Source: Blakeslea trispora (lineage: Eukaryota > Mucoromycota > Mucoromycetes > Mucorales > Choanephoraceae). Taken from it: a stretch of 64,000 bases of DNA. Position 1 is the stretch's first letter; every line of letters starts with the position of its first letter. Positions 20,937 through 32,256 of the stretch are shown here, one piece after another. The notes below the pieces were generated by a model. That model had not been told where the DNA came from and ran no database searches. It was given only the letters and a program-made list of their open reading frames with translations. The stretch lies in the NCBI GenBank assembly GCA_025331445.1, contig JAIWNE010000026.1, positions 124,001 through 188,000 of the forward strand. Direction: 5' to 3'. A program made the position numbers and the translations under genes.

Positions 20937-23332
20937 ATGTCTTTTCAAATTCATGACGATTCAAGTAACGAGCTCTTGGAAAGTCAAAAGCAGAGTCAGC
21001 ACTGGTTAAATGATACAGTCAACTCAGGTAAAATTAAACCAGTGTGTTTATTATGGCTAAACGTTGACTATTTTTTTTTTTTTCTATCAGCTTCTTATAC
21101 CCCTCAAAAACAGCAAAAGTTGACTGTTTTAACAACACCTCTGGAAGATTCTCCATTTGAGTCAGCCACACCCGATTCAACAAAACGATACCAAACAAAG
21201 ATGCTTTTAGCTTCCTTAATCGAACACTTTTGTAGTTGCTATGGCGATACCCCAGATGCGAACCGAAAAGTCTTCTTTTTGATTTGTCAGACCTTGCGTT
21301 CTTTAGGCATGATGGATGCTGAATTTATGGATGAAATGACAAGTGTCCGTTCGGCTTTTCAGCAAGCGTTTCACAAACTATTCTATACGGCTGTACAAAC
21401 AGTCAGAAATCAAGACTTGCTTGAATTTGACAGTCCTATGCCTCGTTTGTTGGTCAAGGATATTTCATCATCTTCATTATCTGCCTTGGACTATTTTACT
21501 TCTAAACCCTCTACTGTACAATCACCTTCACCTTCTTCTTTGACTAAATCACCTCTTCTTTTTGCTCAATCGCCCATGGTTGAATCGCCTGTTCGATCAC
21601 CACCTACACTGATGCCCAATGAGTTTCTTAACTTGAGTGTACAGAATTCACGTTACAACACAGACTTTGTTGAGCTCAACTTGTTAGGAAAAGGTGGATT
21701 TGCCAGTGCTTATCGTGCACGCAATAAGCTAGATGGAATTCATTATGCCATCAAGAAGATTCGATTGGGCAACGATATTGAAGTGGAGGAACAAAAGCGG
21801 TCTGATAATCCTTATGAACGCATCTTTCGAGAAATCAAGAATCTGGCTCGTTTAGAACATCAGAATGTCGTTCGTTATTATTCTTCTTGGCTGGAGTTTG
21901 ATGAATCACCCTCTGGTTCTGTTGAAAGTGAAGAAGATAGTTTCGATCCTAGTTTTGACACTAGTTTTAATGAAGATAGTGTCTTTCATGGCAGAGATCC
22001 TACTTTTAGTGATGATTCATCCACTTATGAATACAGCGGTATGTCACAGATTCAATTTGGAGAAGGCTCAACCAGTAATTATGACGACAACCCTACTTCC
22101 TCATCCTACACCACCACCACTACCAATCAGCGTTCTCGAAATCTTTCCAGCAGGCAATGCAGCGATAAACAAAAAAAGACCAATCATAGCGGATGGACCT
22201 TGTTTATTCAGATGCAGCTCTGCCCTACTACCTTACATGACTATATCCGATTGAGGAATAAACAATATGCGCATGATGCCTCTTCATTGGATCCAGTGGT
22301 CGAAACCAAACGCAACCTTGACATATTCTATCAAATCCTTCAAGGAACAGCTTATATTCATCAACAAGGCTTGATTCATCGTGATCTAAAGCCAAGCAAC
22401 ATCTTTCTCTATACCACCGATAAACATATAAAAAAACAAAGCCAAGATCCCATCTCTTCTCCTTATTCTACCCCACCTTCCTCTTCTTCTTTACCTTCTC
22501 TCTCGGGTGTCTCGTTCTCGACTGTCTCGGATCCTGTGAGTGATCTAGAATCCAATTTGCATTTCTGGTGGGAAGAGAGTTGGGTGCCCAAGATCGGTGA
22601 TTTTGGTCTAGCAGCGGAAGCGATGGATGAAGAAGGCACGGGTGAATCCGTCTTGGTGCCTACACCCATCTCGTCTACTCCGCCTAGCCCTCAGATTGGA
22701 CCTGTTTCATCCTCTACTACTTCATCAAGACGTCGACCTAAACCTGTTCGTACTCGTACCATGGGTGTGGGTACTCGTACTGTAAGTTCTGTTTTTTTAT
22801 GTTTTGTATCTACATACTCATTTTTCGATAGTATGCATCACCAGAACAATTAGCAGCTCAGATTTATGACGAAAAAGTCGATATTTATTCTTTAGGCATC
22901 ATCTTGTTTGAATTGTTTCAACCCTTTTCGACAGGCATGGAACGTGCTGATGCTCTGGATAAGCTAAAACGGGGTATTTTTCCTCATGGTTTTCCCAAGC
23001 TTTATCCTAATGTGGCTGTCATGATTCTTTGGATGATGAATCTCAACCCTCAAAAGAGACCTTCAGCTGAGCAACTGCTTGAGTTTGAATCCTTTACAGC
23101 CAATCAGACACAACATGATCTGCAGACAACCACCATTCAACAGTTGGAACAAAAGAATCAAGAACTCAAACGACAACTGGCCCAAGTAGAACGAGAAAAG
23201 GAAGAGATGAGACAATGTATGGAAGCCATGCAATTGAAATTAGCTGCTTATGAATCCGCAGATCATCAAAAGACTTGCAATAAGAAGAAGAAGGAAGTTA
23301 GATGGATGCCTCAAATCACAAAGCACATGTAA
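20937..23332 (+). CDS. eIF2-alpha kinase, HRI-like
   Basis: Serine/threonine kinase of the eIF2-alpha kinase group, closest in layout to fungal HRI-type kinases that inhibit translation under stress. Exons 20937-21027, 21091-22781 and 22832-23332 give 760 residues. The N-terminal 220 residues are partly helical and partly Ser/Pro-rich. The kinase domain has LGKGGFASAYRARN (about residue 231), the ATP lysine in YAIKKI (about 252), HRDLKPSN (about 461), IGDFGLA (about 534) and YASPEQL (about 595). The group hallmark FIQMQLCPTTLHDYI precedes the catalytic loop. A long acidic/Ser insert separates the early strands (about 320-420), as in this family. A coiled coil closes the protein (about 695-745). 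No heme-binding evidence can be read directly. Intron 1 is 63 nt, in phase and stop-free. Confidence 0.9.
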
Positions 23333-23342
23333 ATAAAATTTA

Positions 23343-25847
23343 TTATTTTGAAATAGAAGAAGAAAGTTTACCAAAGGCCTCTAAAAAGGCCTTCTTTTTC
23401 TTTTTGGTCTCTTTGGGAGTTGATTTGGATTCTGTGCTAGGTTTAGGTGGACTAGAGGATCGTCTCTGTCGTTGAGATAGATTGACTTCAGATTGAGTAA
23501 AGAGTTTAGGTTGAGCTGCTGTTGTGTTGGGAAGACTGTAGGTGGTGGTGGTGGGGGATGTGAGGGGGGATGTAAAGTTAGACAATGTAGATGCACGATA
23601 GGGTTGTGGTGGTTGTGATGTAGGCAATAACGAGTAAGTAGATTGACCATTGATTCGATTGTGGCTGGCAGAAGGTCTTCTTGATCTAAAGGATTGTAGA
23701 GTAGGAGATGCTGTTGTCTGTTCTTTGTCGAGATGATAACTAGATGAAGAGAGTGATGCAGTAGGAGAGATGGGTGTTTGATCAAATGAATTCATATGTG
23801 TTGCCGCTGTTGTAGGTGTAGATACTGTTCTTGATCTTGATTGTTGTTGTTGTTGCTGTTGCTGTTGTTGCTGTTGTTGTTGTTGAATCATTTTCTTGGC
23901 TGCAATCATCATTTTTAAAGCACGAATTTGTAGACTGGTTTGATGTGAAAGAGCAGCCGTTTCAAAGATTAATGGTGCAGTTGACATATTCAACATTTGA
24001 TGTAATGCATGTGTAGCCAACTGAGAAAGACGAGGAATATCATACATGTCTGCTAATAGCAATAATTGTGAGAGAATCTGTGGCTGATACTGTTGTGCAG
24101 TCAATAGATTGTCGGTATAGATAAATTGAAGTAAGGCAATCACCACTGTATGGGGGTAAGGGAATGACATATAATGACTTTTGATCATACTGAATTCTTC
24201 CTCTTCTTCTTCTTTTTTGTTTGGCTGTGTTTCCTCTGTAGTTTCCTCTGTAGTTTCTTTTGTAATTTCCTCTGTAGTTTCTTTTGTAGTTTCCTCTTTA
24301 GCTTCTTCTTTAGCTTCCTCTGTAGTTTCATCTGTAGTTTCTTTTGTGGTTTCTTCTTCTGTAGCTGCTTCTTCTGCAGTTTCTTTTGTGTCTTCTTCTT
24401 TCTTGGTATCTTCTTCTTCCTCTTCTTCTACAATCTTTTCATCTAAAATGGACTCTTTCAATCGCTTCGATTGCTGAACCACATTCTCTTTCATCAAGCG
24501 AGCAAAATAAGGCCATCGCTGGCTCAAGACAGCTGAATTAACAGGAATACTGATGTTATCTTGAGTGATAATAAAGAAATCAGAGACAGCTGGCTCATTC
24601 AACAGACGAAGACCCATCTCTTGTGCTAAAGAAGAGCAGGTAGATTTGGGCAATGTATAGACACCAAATGCCTCTAGATCCACTAAGGCCAAATGCTCGA
24701 AATTCACTTGACGATGATTATAGTCATCCAACAGGTTACGATTCGAATTACCAAAGACCAACAATCGATTACTCGTCTCATGCAAGACACCTCGGTTCCA
24801 ACTGCCTGAGCTAAAGACACTGCCTGTCTCAATACGAGACCATGTCAATTTCGTCAGATCAAGCGACCAAATGGTATAAGATTGTGTCTGAGGTGAGAGA
24901 TAGGTACCAGCCAGGATAAGATGGTTACCTAATGTATAGCCTGTAGGGAACCGAAGCCCGGGAGGCATCACTAGGCCACTCATCAGATTGGAATGTTCTT
25001 CAATAATGGCCTGAGGTGGTTTATTGTTATTGGCAGTATAGATCAACTGTAATTCTCGCTTGACATCTGAAAAGTTATAATTGGTGTAAAGATAGATAGG
25101 ATTGCCATCTTCAGTTGAACTCTGTACACTCATGGTCTGTTGGTCAAAGGAAGGTGTATCGGGTAATCCTTCTTCGGCAGGTGTGGCGGGTGTTGATTCC
25201 TCTTGTTGAATAGGGAATCGAGCGCTGGTTGGTGCAGTGACAGCAATGGATCGATAAGCACCCACATGTTTCTCAAACAGAGTCGCTTGTTCCCATTCCA
25301 TCGTATGCAAATTGAGTACATTGATCTGGTCTAGATAATTGTTCTCGAGATCTTGTCCACCCATCACTACCAGACGATCCTCGGTGATAGCACTGAGATG
25401 AGCATAACGAGCTTGAGGTGAATAAAGTGAAGGTGGTACAGTGGGTTGTTTCCAGCACATGGTTTGGATGTCAAAGACGGCAATATCATCCAAGACCAAC
25501 AGCCCGTTCCCATCAGATGACAGTCGATTGGAATGACCCATGCCGCCAAAGATGATGAGCTGGTTGTTGTATACACTGGCCGAATGAAAATAACGAGCTT
25601 GAGGAGGTTTATCGGAATCAGGAGGTGGAATGTGTTGTGTCCAAGATAATGTGTTGAGGTCGAGAATATAGAGATAGTTGGTCATGGTACGAGATGTGGC
25701 TAGTCGGCCTGCAAATACATAGACTTTGTCACCCATCACATTGACAGAGGCACCTACAAGTGCTGGTGGCACTTCGCCTGTTGTCATATGAATCTGTGTG
25801 ATTATGCCAGAGATAGACTGCATCTGCATGGAAGAAGGCATGGCCAT
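23343..25847 (-). CDS. Kelch-repeat/BTB protein, LZTR1/Ral2-like
   Basis: Single-exon 834-residue protein. Residues about 35-400 form Kelch repeats (YVFAGRLATS, LIIFGGMGHS, RLVVMGGQDL and degenerate copies). A BTB domain follows: its first half (FFIITQDNISIPVNSAVLSQRW) begins near 429 and its second half (VVIALLQFIYTD) near 560. Between them is a 70-residue Glu/Thr repeat (TTEE/TKET units). A run of 15 glutamines sits at about 654-668, and the C-terminus is Ser/Pro-rich and basic. Kelch-plus-BTB order matches LZTR1 and fission yeast Ral2, which act on Ras signalling and cullin-3 ubiquitination; the function here is inferred from architecture. Its stop lies 10 bp from the stop of the convergent kinase gene. 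Confidence 0.85.
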   Translation of the reverse strand: MAMPSSMQMQSISGIITQIHMTTGEVPPALVGASVNVMGDKVYVFAGRLATSRTMTNYLYILDLNTLSWTQHIPPPDSDKPPQARYFHSASVYNNQLIIFGGMGHSNRLSSDGNGLLVLDDIAVFDIQTMCWKQPTVPPSLYSPQARYAHLSAITEDRLVVMGGQDLENNYLDQINVLNLHTMEWEQATLFEKHVGAYRSIAVTAPTSARFPIQQEESTPATPAEEGLPDTPSFDQQTMSVQSSTEDGNPIYLYTNYNFSDVKRELQLIYTANNNKPPQAIIEEHSNLMSGLVMPPGLRFPTGYTLGNHLILAGTYLSPQTQSYTIWSLDLTKLTWSRIETGSVFSSGSWNRGVLHETSNRLLVFGNSNRNLLDDYNHRQVNFEHLALVDLEAFGVYTLPKSTCSSLAQEMGLRLLNEPAVSDFFIITQDNISIPVNSAVLSQRWPYFARLMKENVVQQSKRLKESILDEKIVEEEEEEDTKKEEDTKETAEEAATEEETTKETTDETTEEAKEEAKEETTKETTEEITKETTEETTEETQPNKKEEEEEEFSMIKSHYMSFPYPHTVVIALLQFIYTDNLLTAQQYQPQILSQLLLLADMYDIPRLSQLATHALHQMLNMSTAPLIFETAALSHQTSLQIRALKMMIAAKKMIQQQQQQQQQQQQQQQSRSRTVSTPTTAATHMNSFDQTPISPTASLSSSSYHLDKEQTTASPTLQSFRSRRPSASHNRINGQSTYSLLPTSQPPQPYRASTLSNFTSPLTSPTTTTYSLPNTTAAQPKLFTQSEVNLSQRQRRSSSPPKPSTESKSTPKETKKKKKAFLEAFGKLSSSISK

Positions 25848-28800
25848 GACTCTGCTTGCTAAAGGTAATAATGAAACAAAGAAAGAACTTCAATTCACGC
25901 GCTTTCTTTCTTTCTTTTTTTTTTTCCTTAAATTAAAAAAAAAATAGATTGTAGAAGGGGGAAAAATAGGGTGTGATTAACAAAAAAAAAATACTTTATT
26001 TTTAAATCTCCGCTTTTTTTTTTCATTGTCTTGAGAAAGAGGAATTGTAAAAGGAGAGGCTTGTTTATGTTATGATTCTGCTGTTGGGTGAGGGAATTGA
26101 TTGTTAGAAGAAAGAAGACATTGGCTTGCAAAATGAGCAAGTTAAATTGAAAGCATCACTTTGTCAGCTATTGATTTTCAACATGACATTATACTTTATT
26201 TTAAAAATCAGATTGAATATAAAATTAAAAGGTATCTGAAATTGTAGATTTTGTGACAGTGACAAGATATGTAATTTAAGGGATAATTTGTTCAAGTTAA
26301 TATAATATATATATATAATAAATTGATAAGTGGAGATGAGATTGTCTGCCTTTTCTTAGTTCTCGAGATATCTGGATAATTCCCAAAGAAAGAGAATAGC
26401 GAGATCAATTGAAAGGCTGCCTATTTATATAATTGGCTAGTTGTTACACGAAGAGGGAAAGAGTTTGGTCAGTAAGGTACATCCCACTTAACCACCTCTC
26501 AAATTAAAAGATGGGTTCGAAATAAGCAATAGAGCTGTGTGATGAAGACGGTTTTTGAGTAAACCTACTTTTTATCAAAGCAATTCGATAAAATACGTAT
26601 AGGATTGTGTGTGTGATGTGCCAAGTAAGAGCAAAAACAGTTGTAGAGAGACAGTCGGGAACAGAGAAATCGAGTCAGAACCAAAGACCCAATTGAAAGC
26701 AAAGATTTGGTAAGGCAGTAAGTGAGGCAAGTCTAGAGTTACTTGGAAATAGAGATGTCTTCAACAACAAAGTAAGACAGAAGAGTAAAAAACGCAGAGG
26801 ATAATTCTTGACTTAATTATTGACAAGTCGACAAAAACCCAGTTCTGTTCGCACTACCATAGCTCCTAAAAAAAAAAAAAAAACTCATGTTGCCAGTCAA
26901 CTAACAAGGAATAATGCAAGTATATCTGTTGCACATTTCCTCTACCACAGATACCCTACTGGACATGCTCATAAGTTATTACCTGACTAGACAGTTCAGT
27001 TGCCCTTTGTCATTTCGATTTCAATCCTGATACTAGAAAACGAGAGGTCATTGGTAAAAATGGACTAGGTTTTGGTTAGTGGGGGCTACTTTAAATAGGA
27101 ATAGGAAAGGCGGCATCAGTCTTTTTTTTTTCTTACTTCTCATTAAGCTTGAAGTAAAAGCTGAAGCACCAAGAGAAGAAGAGAGGCAGAGAGAACGCAT
27201 TAAAAAGAACTTGTAGAAAATGTGAAAGCATGTGTAGTTTCGTCTTTTTTTTACTTTTTGGTGCAATAATGAACTTACGTTTGTCACATAGAGTTAAACA
27301 ATGTACAACAAACCAGGTCAGAGATTACAGCACTAGTGAAGAGGATTGTTTTGTTACTTGCTTTTGAGTTGTCGAGGTGACAAAGTGATGAGATGTAGTT
27401 GATAAAGAAAGAAAATTGGTCAATATGTATTGTTTACTTTGCATGCAACAAAAACAGTCATTCGATCAGAGTACTGGTACTTTATTGTAGTTCATCAGTA
27501 CAGAGAGGAGCCAAAAAGGGATTAGCATAATAGAGGGGTGTTAAAAGAAGAGTTGAGAAACGTCATGCTATTTTATGCCGACAAGAGCTCTCTTCTTTGT
27601 TATGACAGACAAACTCCTCTTTAATTCACTGTGACACTTTGTCCAACAAGCTTAAAAGAGAAAGAACTTTAGTACGCTCACTTTACTCTAACCATCCTTA
27701 TCTTGGCAGAATAAATCCAATTTGCAAAAGTACAAACTAAGAAGAGATGTTGGATCATACTAAACCAAAGTTGATTACAAGAAGCATTGCTGCCATCCAA
27801 ACTAAATGATAGTAAGTCATTCTATCTGAGGCCTGAAAAGACCACATTGCAATTCAACAGAAGCTATTAATCATAACTCTTTTTTTTTTCATGCACTGAA
27901 AACTAAAATGAAATCAGTTTTTCCTTCTTGTTGAAAACCAGAAAAGTTATACAGGGTTTTGTTTGTATTGACTTCTCGGTCATTTTGCTCTTCTTTCTTT
28001 TATCGATAGATTTATAGTTAATTACTTCTACATATCATGGCTTAGATTCGCTTATTTTTTAGACTTGTAATCCTACTAAAGGTGCTGATCTTCCTTTATC
28101 ACCTTCTTTATATATATGAGTACATTGATATTGTATGTGTTTTGCAGTCTACACTGACATGTAATCGAGTACAGTCAAAACGACAAAGAAGTACTCCTTT
28201 TTCTCTTCTCTTTCTCTCCCTCAAAAGGGAAAGTGAAGTATGCTTCTCTAGCCAGCAGGGTAGTGATGTACCTTTGCTAAATTTCTTTGAGACTAAACGA
28301 AGATGTGACAGAACTATCCATTCTTTTAATGGTTTAATTTTTTTTTTAGACCTTGGAATGAAATAATGAAAGGTGCATTACAAAATGGCCTTCGTTGGTG
28401 TCATCTTCGCCTTTGTCTTTTTATCTCGATAATTTGTTTATAGCCCCATAGACTTCTATCAGCATTTTTTGCGATTGCCAGTAGAACAACACAACATCAA
28501 GACATTATGAGTTGACTAGGTAGTAGGCAACAACAATGCTTTGATGTGTTTTTCTTTCTTTTAAAGACATCCGAATGACAGATTTAAAGATATAAAAGCA
28601 AAGATGATGTAAGCAACTCGTTAAGCTTTTGGATTAATTTTATATTACCAAGTAGCCTAGGGCTTCCATCAATTCAATCCTTGGTCCTGATCATCTGGAT
28701 TGTGCGAGAAGCAGGCATTTTGATCCTGAAAGTCTGTCAAAGTTGAAGTCAGAGCATCTTGCCAATCAAAAGCCTGACCTGAAGATTTTAGGAATTGTTA

Positions 28801-30892
28801 ACAGGTATTTATATTATGCTTAGTATCTAAGCTAAGCGTGATATATTCAGCCTTTTTTAATCGAAGGCAGTCATTGAAAATTAAAGTAAAGTATAGTGAA
28901 ATGATGCTTTCTTCACTAAATTCAGATGGCAGTACAATACAAAATCATCTCTTAAATCAGTGCTGTTAGTTGTCCATTGAAGCACTCTAAAACTTTTCTC
29001 TTTTTCTTTGCAAATAGGCAATTCCAAAAAAAAACATATTGTTCAAAAGGGGCTTATGCCTCTGCATTAGGTAGGGGAAAAAGCTGTAACACGTCAGCAA
29101 TCTTAAAATCAAGAGAAAGTCAAGCATCAAATCTCATGTTAAGACAGATGGTATGAGGGGCGTTACTGAAAGCCAAAACGATCCTAAACCAACTTGTTTA
29201 TTGCCAGAAATTAGAAAAGAAAAGAAAAAGCAGCAGTAAGGAAGAAGACCCATGTTGACCAATTGAATGGTCATTGCTATTATCTTTTTGCTTTAACTGA
29301 ATAGCTTCTATTCATCTTGATTAGGTTTGAAATGTCTCCCAAGACAGATTAGGGCTTGCTGTCTGTGGGGCACATGTTGCTGAGAAGGCGACCTCGACGA
29401 TTATCATACCAGTCAATGAAAATGGTATAGCTGGTGCTGTGGAAACATTCTTTTTTGTTTTCGAGGTATGTCTTCATCTGCAAGCACGCCATGATTGTAT
29501 CTTTGAGTTTATTTTTGGAAGCATTTGATTAAAGAAACTAAAAGCCTTACAGGTAAATTACGAAAGATGGCGAATTCTTTGGCTCTTACTGCTTTACTCA
29601 AGTCTCAGTTATTGTTCAAGAAATCTCTCCTATCAAGAATAAAATGAAACAAAACTGAAACAAAACTAGATGTAAAATAGCGTGAACATATGGCCTTTCA
29701 GAGTTGATCGAATTCAATCTGACTGACTACAAAAAGATCAAATGTTGAGAAAGAAAAAAAAAGAAACCACATACATTTTCTTACTCTATAGCTGCTTGCA
29801 TATCAAATAATCATCTTGTAATTTTAGTAATGTCACAAAGTAAGCCAACTCGCCATTTGCGTTTCCCCAAGGCCAATTGCTCATAACAAGCTAAAGTAAA
29901 TGCAAAAATAGAGTGATAATCTCTCATTTATTTCGCGTTATTTAGTTCCCTTTCAGCTCTTTTCAGTAAAATTTATTTCCTTGTGCTACACTCTTTTTCG
30001 ACTGTCCAAAGTTATTTAAAACAAAACGAATTGCGTATATGCGTACCTGAGCAATGCCTTTTCAAGAAAATAAAAATCTAATGGTCGAGAAACATTCTTA
30101 TCTGCTTTCATCTATCTAATAATCAAGGGCTTGGGGGGTTTTGTCTTATCGTAAGGACTCTTTTGGGAAATAATAAAGTGATTTCTTCAAAAGGACTTTT
30201 TTCAATTTATTTATAGAGTGGCTGCTAAAAAAAAATTCAGTCTAAAAAAAAGAGAGAAAGAGACAGAGAGGGAAAAAAAAAGGCCTTTTTGTGAGCATTT
30301 GTGGTTTAATACAAGCAAGTTAAATGAATGCTTGTTCTTTCTGTGCACCTTTTGTAAATGCCTTGCGCTTCTCTCTCTTATGTTTAACAAAAGATGAACA
30401 AACATCATCATAGACTTGTCGATCTATTTAAAAAAAAAAGAAAGGGGCGCGAAAAAGAATTCCCGGCTCAAGCAATACACATAGACAACGGGTTAACTTT
30501 TAAATCATCTCAATATAAGCAATTGTTCTATTATTATAATGTTTAGATCAGAGGCTTAGATAAACAGCAATACCATGCTCTTCCAAGGCCATTAAAGTAT
30601 CTTCAAGAATATAAAGAAAAAAGAAGAGGAGAGGGGCCTGACTACATTTAAGCATAAATGTTGTATTTAAATACCTTGTCCTCTGAGTAACAGAATAAAT
30701 AAAAAATCGAAACACAACATGTCCATATCTATTTTTATTTGTCCTTTTTTGGCACTTTTTTTTCTTATAGCGGAGTACATTGTGTTGCCAAGAAAGGTCA
30801 TTGTTTGACAAGTCTAAACATTTGTCTTGTATAAATACATGATGTTTCAGCTTGCGAATTTTCTTTACTTTTTTATATTTCAAAAAAGAAAA
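25848..30892. other. 5 kb gene-poor region
   Basis: No complete gene recognised. ORFs over 60 codons here (25928, 27048, 28082, 30211 and 30548 regions) are low-complexity or lack any motif. Two short minus-strand stretches look formerly coding: 28674-28800 (GQAFDWQDALTSTLTDFQD...) and 29349-29492 (MACLQMKTYLENKKECF...). The right end must include the promoter of the chitin deacetylase gene. Confidence 0.45.
29349..29492 (-). pseudogene. Short ORF, possible gene remnant
   Basis: A 47-codon ORF with balanced composition (MACLQMKTYLENKKECF ... FIDWYDNRRGRLL) inside a gene desert. Upstream sequence in another frame also reads well (EFAIFRNLPVRLLVSLIKC), suggesting a frameshifted older gene or transposon ORF. 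Family not recognised. Confidence 0.25.
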
Positions 30893-32146
30893 ATGCAATT
30901 GAAAACGATTACCGCTTCAGTTGCCCTGGCTACTTTTGTTGCTGCTGACGTAACTGTCTCCAACTACTACAATTCTCTTTCATCCCAAATCAACCCCAAA
31001 AACATCTCTATTCCATCTATTACGCAAACCAATAGCTTGGACGTTACCTCTGAATGTACCTATTACGTACCTGAGTCTACCATGGTTAATATCAGTAACA
31101 GTGAATTCCCTACTATCTGGCAAACGGCAACCACTAACGGGATGAACACTTCGGCTGAATTTACTTCTTTGTACAATTCCATTGATTGGACCAAAGCACC
31201 AAATATCAATGTACGTACCATGACTGCTTCAGGTGGTCTGGATACCTCGGGCTATACTGCTTCTTCTGATCCTGATTGTTGGTGGTCTGCCTCAACCTGT
31301 ACTATCCCTAAACATGAGGATATCAATCCAGATATCTACAAGTGTGATGAGCCTGAAACCTGGGGTCTGACCTATGATGATGGTCCCAACTGTTCTCACA
31401 ATGCCTTTTATGATTACCTTCAACAAAAGAAACTCAAGGCTTCCATGTTCTACATTGGTTCTAACGTGCTGGACTGGCCTTACGGTGCTATGCGTGGTGT
31501 GGTCGATGGTCATCATATCGCTTCTCATACCTGGTCCCATCCTTACATGACTACCTTGACAAACCAAGAAGTACTGGCTGAACTGTACTACACCCAAAAG
31601 GCCATCAAACTAGTCACTGGCTTGACACCTAGATACTGGCGTCCACCTTATGGTGATATTGATGACCGTGTACGTTGGATTGCTTCTCGACTGGGCTTGA
31701 CGGCTGTTATTTGGAATTTGGATACCGATGATTGGGAAGGCGTCAACAGTAACAGTGCTTACCAAGCTGTGGAACAGAATTACCAAGACTTTATTGAAAT
31801 GGGTAACAATGGTACTTTTGCCAAGGATGGTAACATTGTCTTGACGCACGAAATCAATAACCTGACCATGTCTTTGGCTCTCGATTATTTACCCAAGATT
31901 ACTTCAGCTTACAAGCAAGTGCTCGATGTGGCTACTTGTCAAAACATCTCTTATCCTTACTTCGAAGACTACAAATGGACTAGCACTCTAAACAGCACCC
32001 ATAGTTCTGCTTCTGTTTCCTCCTCCTCCTCCTCCTCCTCTGGCTCCTCCTCTGGCTCTATTAGTAATAAATCTACCAGCAGTGCTTCTAGTCTTGTTCC
32101 TAGTGTCTCTATCATGGCCGGTCTTTTGATGAGCATGCTCTTTTAG
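30893..32146 (+). CDS. Chitin deacetylase, GPI-anchored type
   Basis: Carbohydrate esterase family 4 enzyme that deacetylates chitin to chitosan, a major wall polymer in Mucoromycota. 417 residues, no intron. The chosen ATG gives a clean signal peptide (MQLKTITASVALATFVAA); an upstream in-frame Met would spoil it. The CE4 domain carries TYDDGP (residues 160-165, the variant of TFDDGP with the catalytic Asp pair), the zinc-binding HTWSHP (212-217), RPPYGD, and WNLDTDDW. Many N-glycosylation sequons lie in the N-terminal half. A Ser/Gly-rich spacer is followed by a hydrophobic tail (SIMAGLLMSMLF), as for a GPI anchor. It converges with the VPS9 gene 110 bp away. Confidence 0.96.
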   Translation: MQLKTITASVALATFVAADVTVSNYYNSLSSQINPKNISIPSITQTNSLDVTSECTYYVPESTMVNISNSEFPTIWQTATTNGMNTSAEFTSLYNSIDWTKAPNINVRTMTASGGLDTSGYTASSDPDCWWSASTCTIPKHEDINPDIYKCDEPETWGLTYDDGPNCSHNAFYDYLQQKKLKASMFYIGSNVLDWPYGAMRGVVDGHHIASHTWSHPYMTTLTNQEVLAELYYTQKAIKLVTGLTPRYWRPPYGDIDDRVRWIASRLGLTAVIWNLDTDDWEGVNSNSAYQAVEQNYQDFIEMGNNGTFAKDGNIVLTHEINNLTMSLALDYLPKITSAYKQVLDVATCQNISYPYFEDYKWTSTLNSTHSSASVSSSSSSSSGSSSGSISNKSTSSASSLVPSVSIMAGLLMSMLF

Positions 32147-32256
32147 ATAGATAGAAGATATAAATAAAGCATTAGATTATATACTTAAAAACTACAATAA
32201 GCAAACACTTTCTATTGATTATTTTATTATCATAAAAAAAAGGGGAGTCGTGAAAT

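Noticed and set aside
24174..24477. Two overlapping plus-strand ORFs of Phe/Ser/Val-rich repeats
   Set aside because: They are the antisense of the Glu/Thr repeat in the Kelch-BTB gene and have only low-complexity composition.
26505..26535. GGGTTCGAAA sequence resembling a tRNA T-arm
   Set aside because: No matching acceptor, D or anticodon stems around it.
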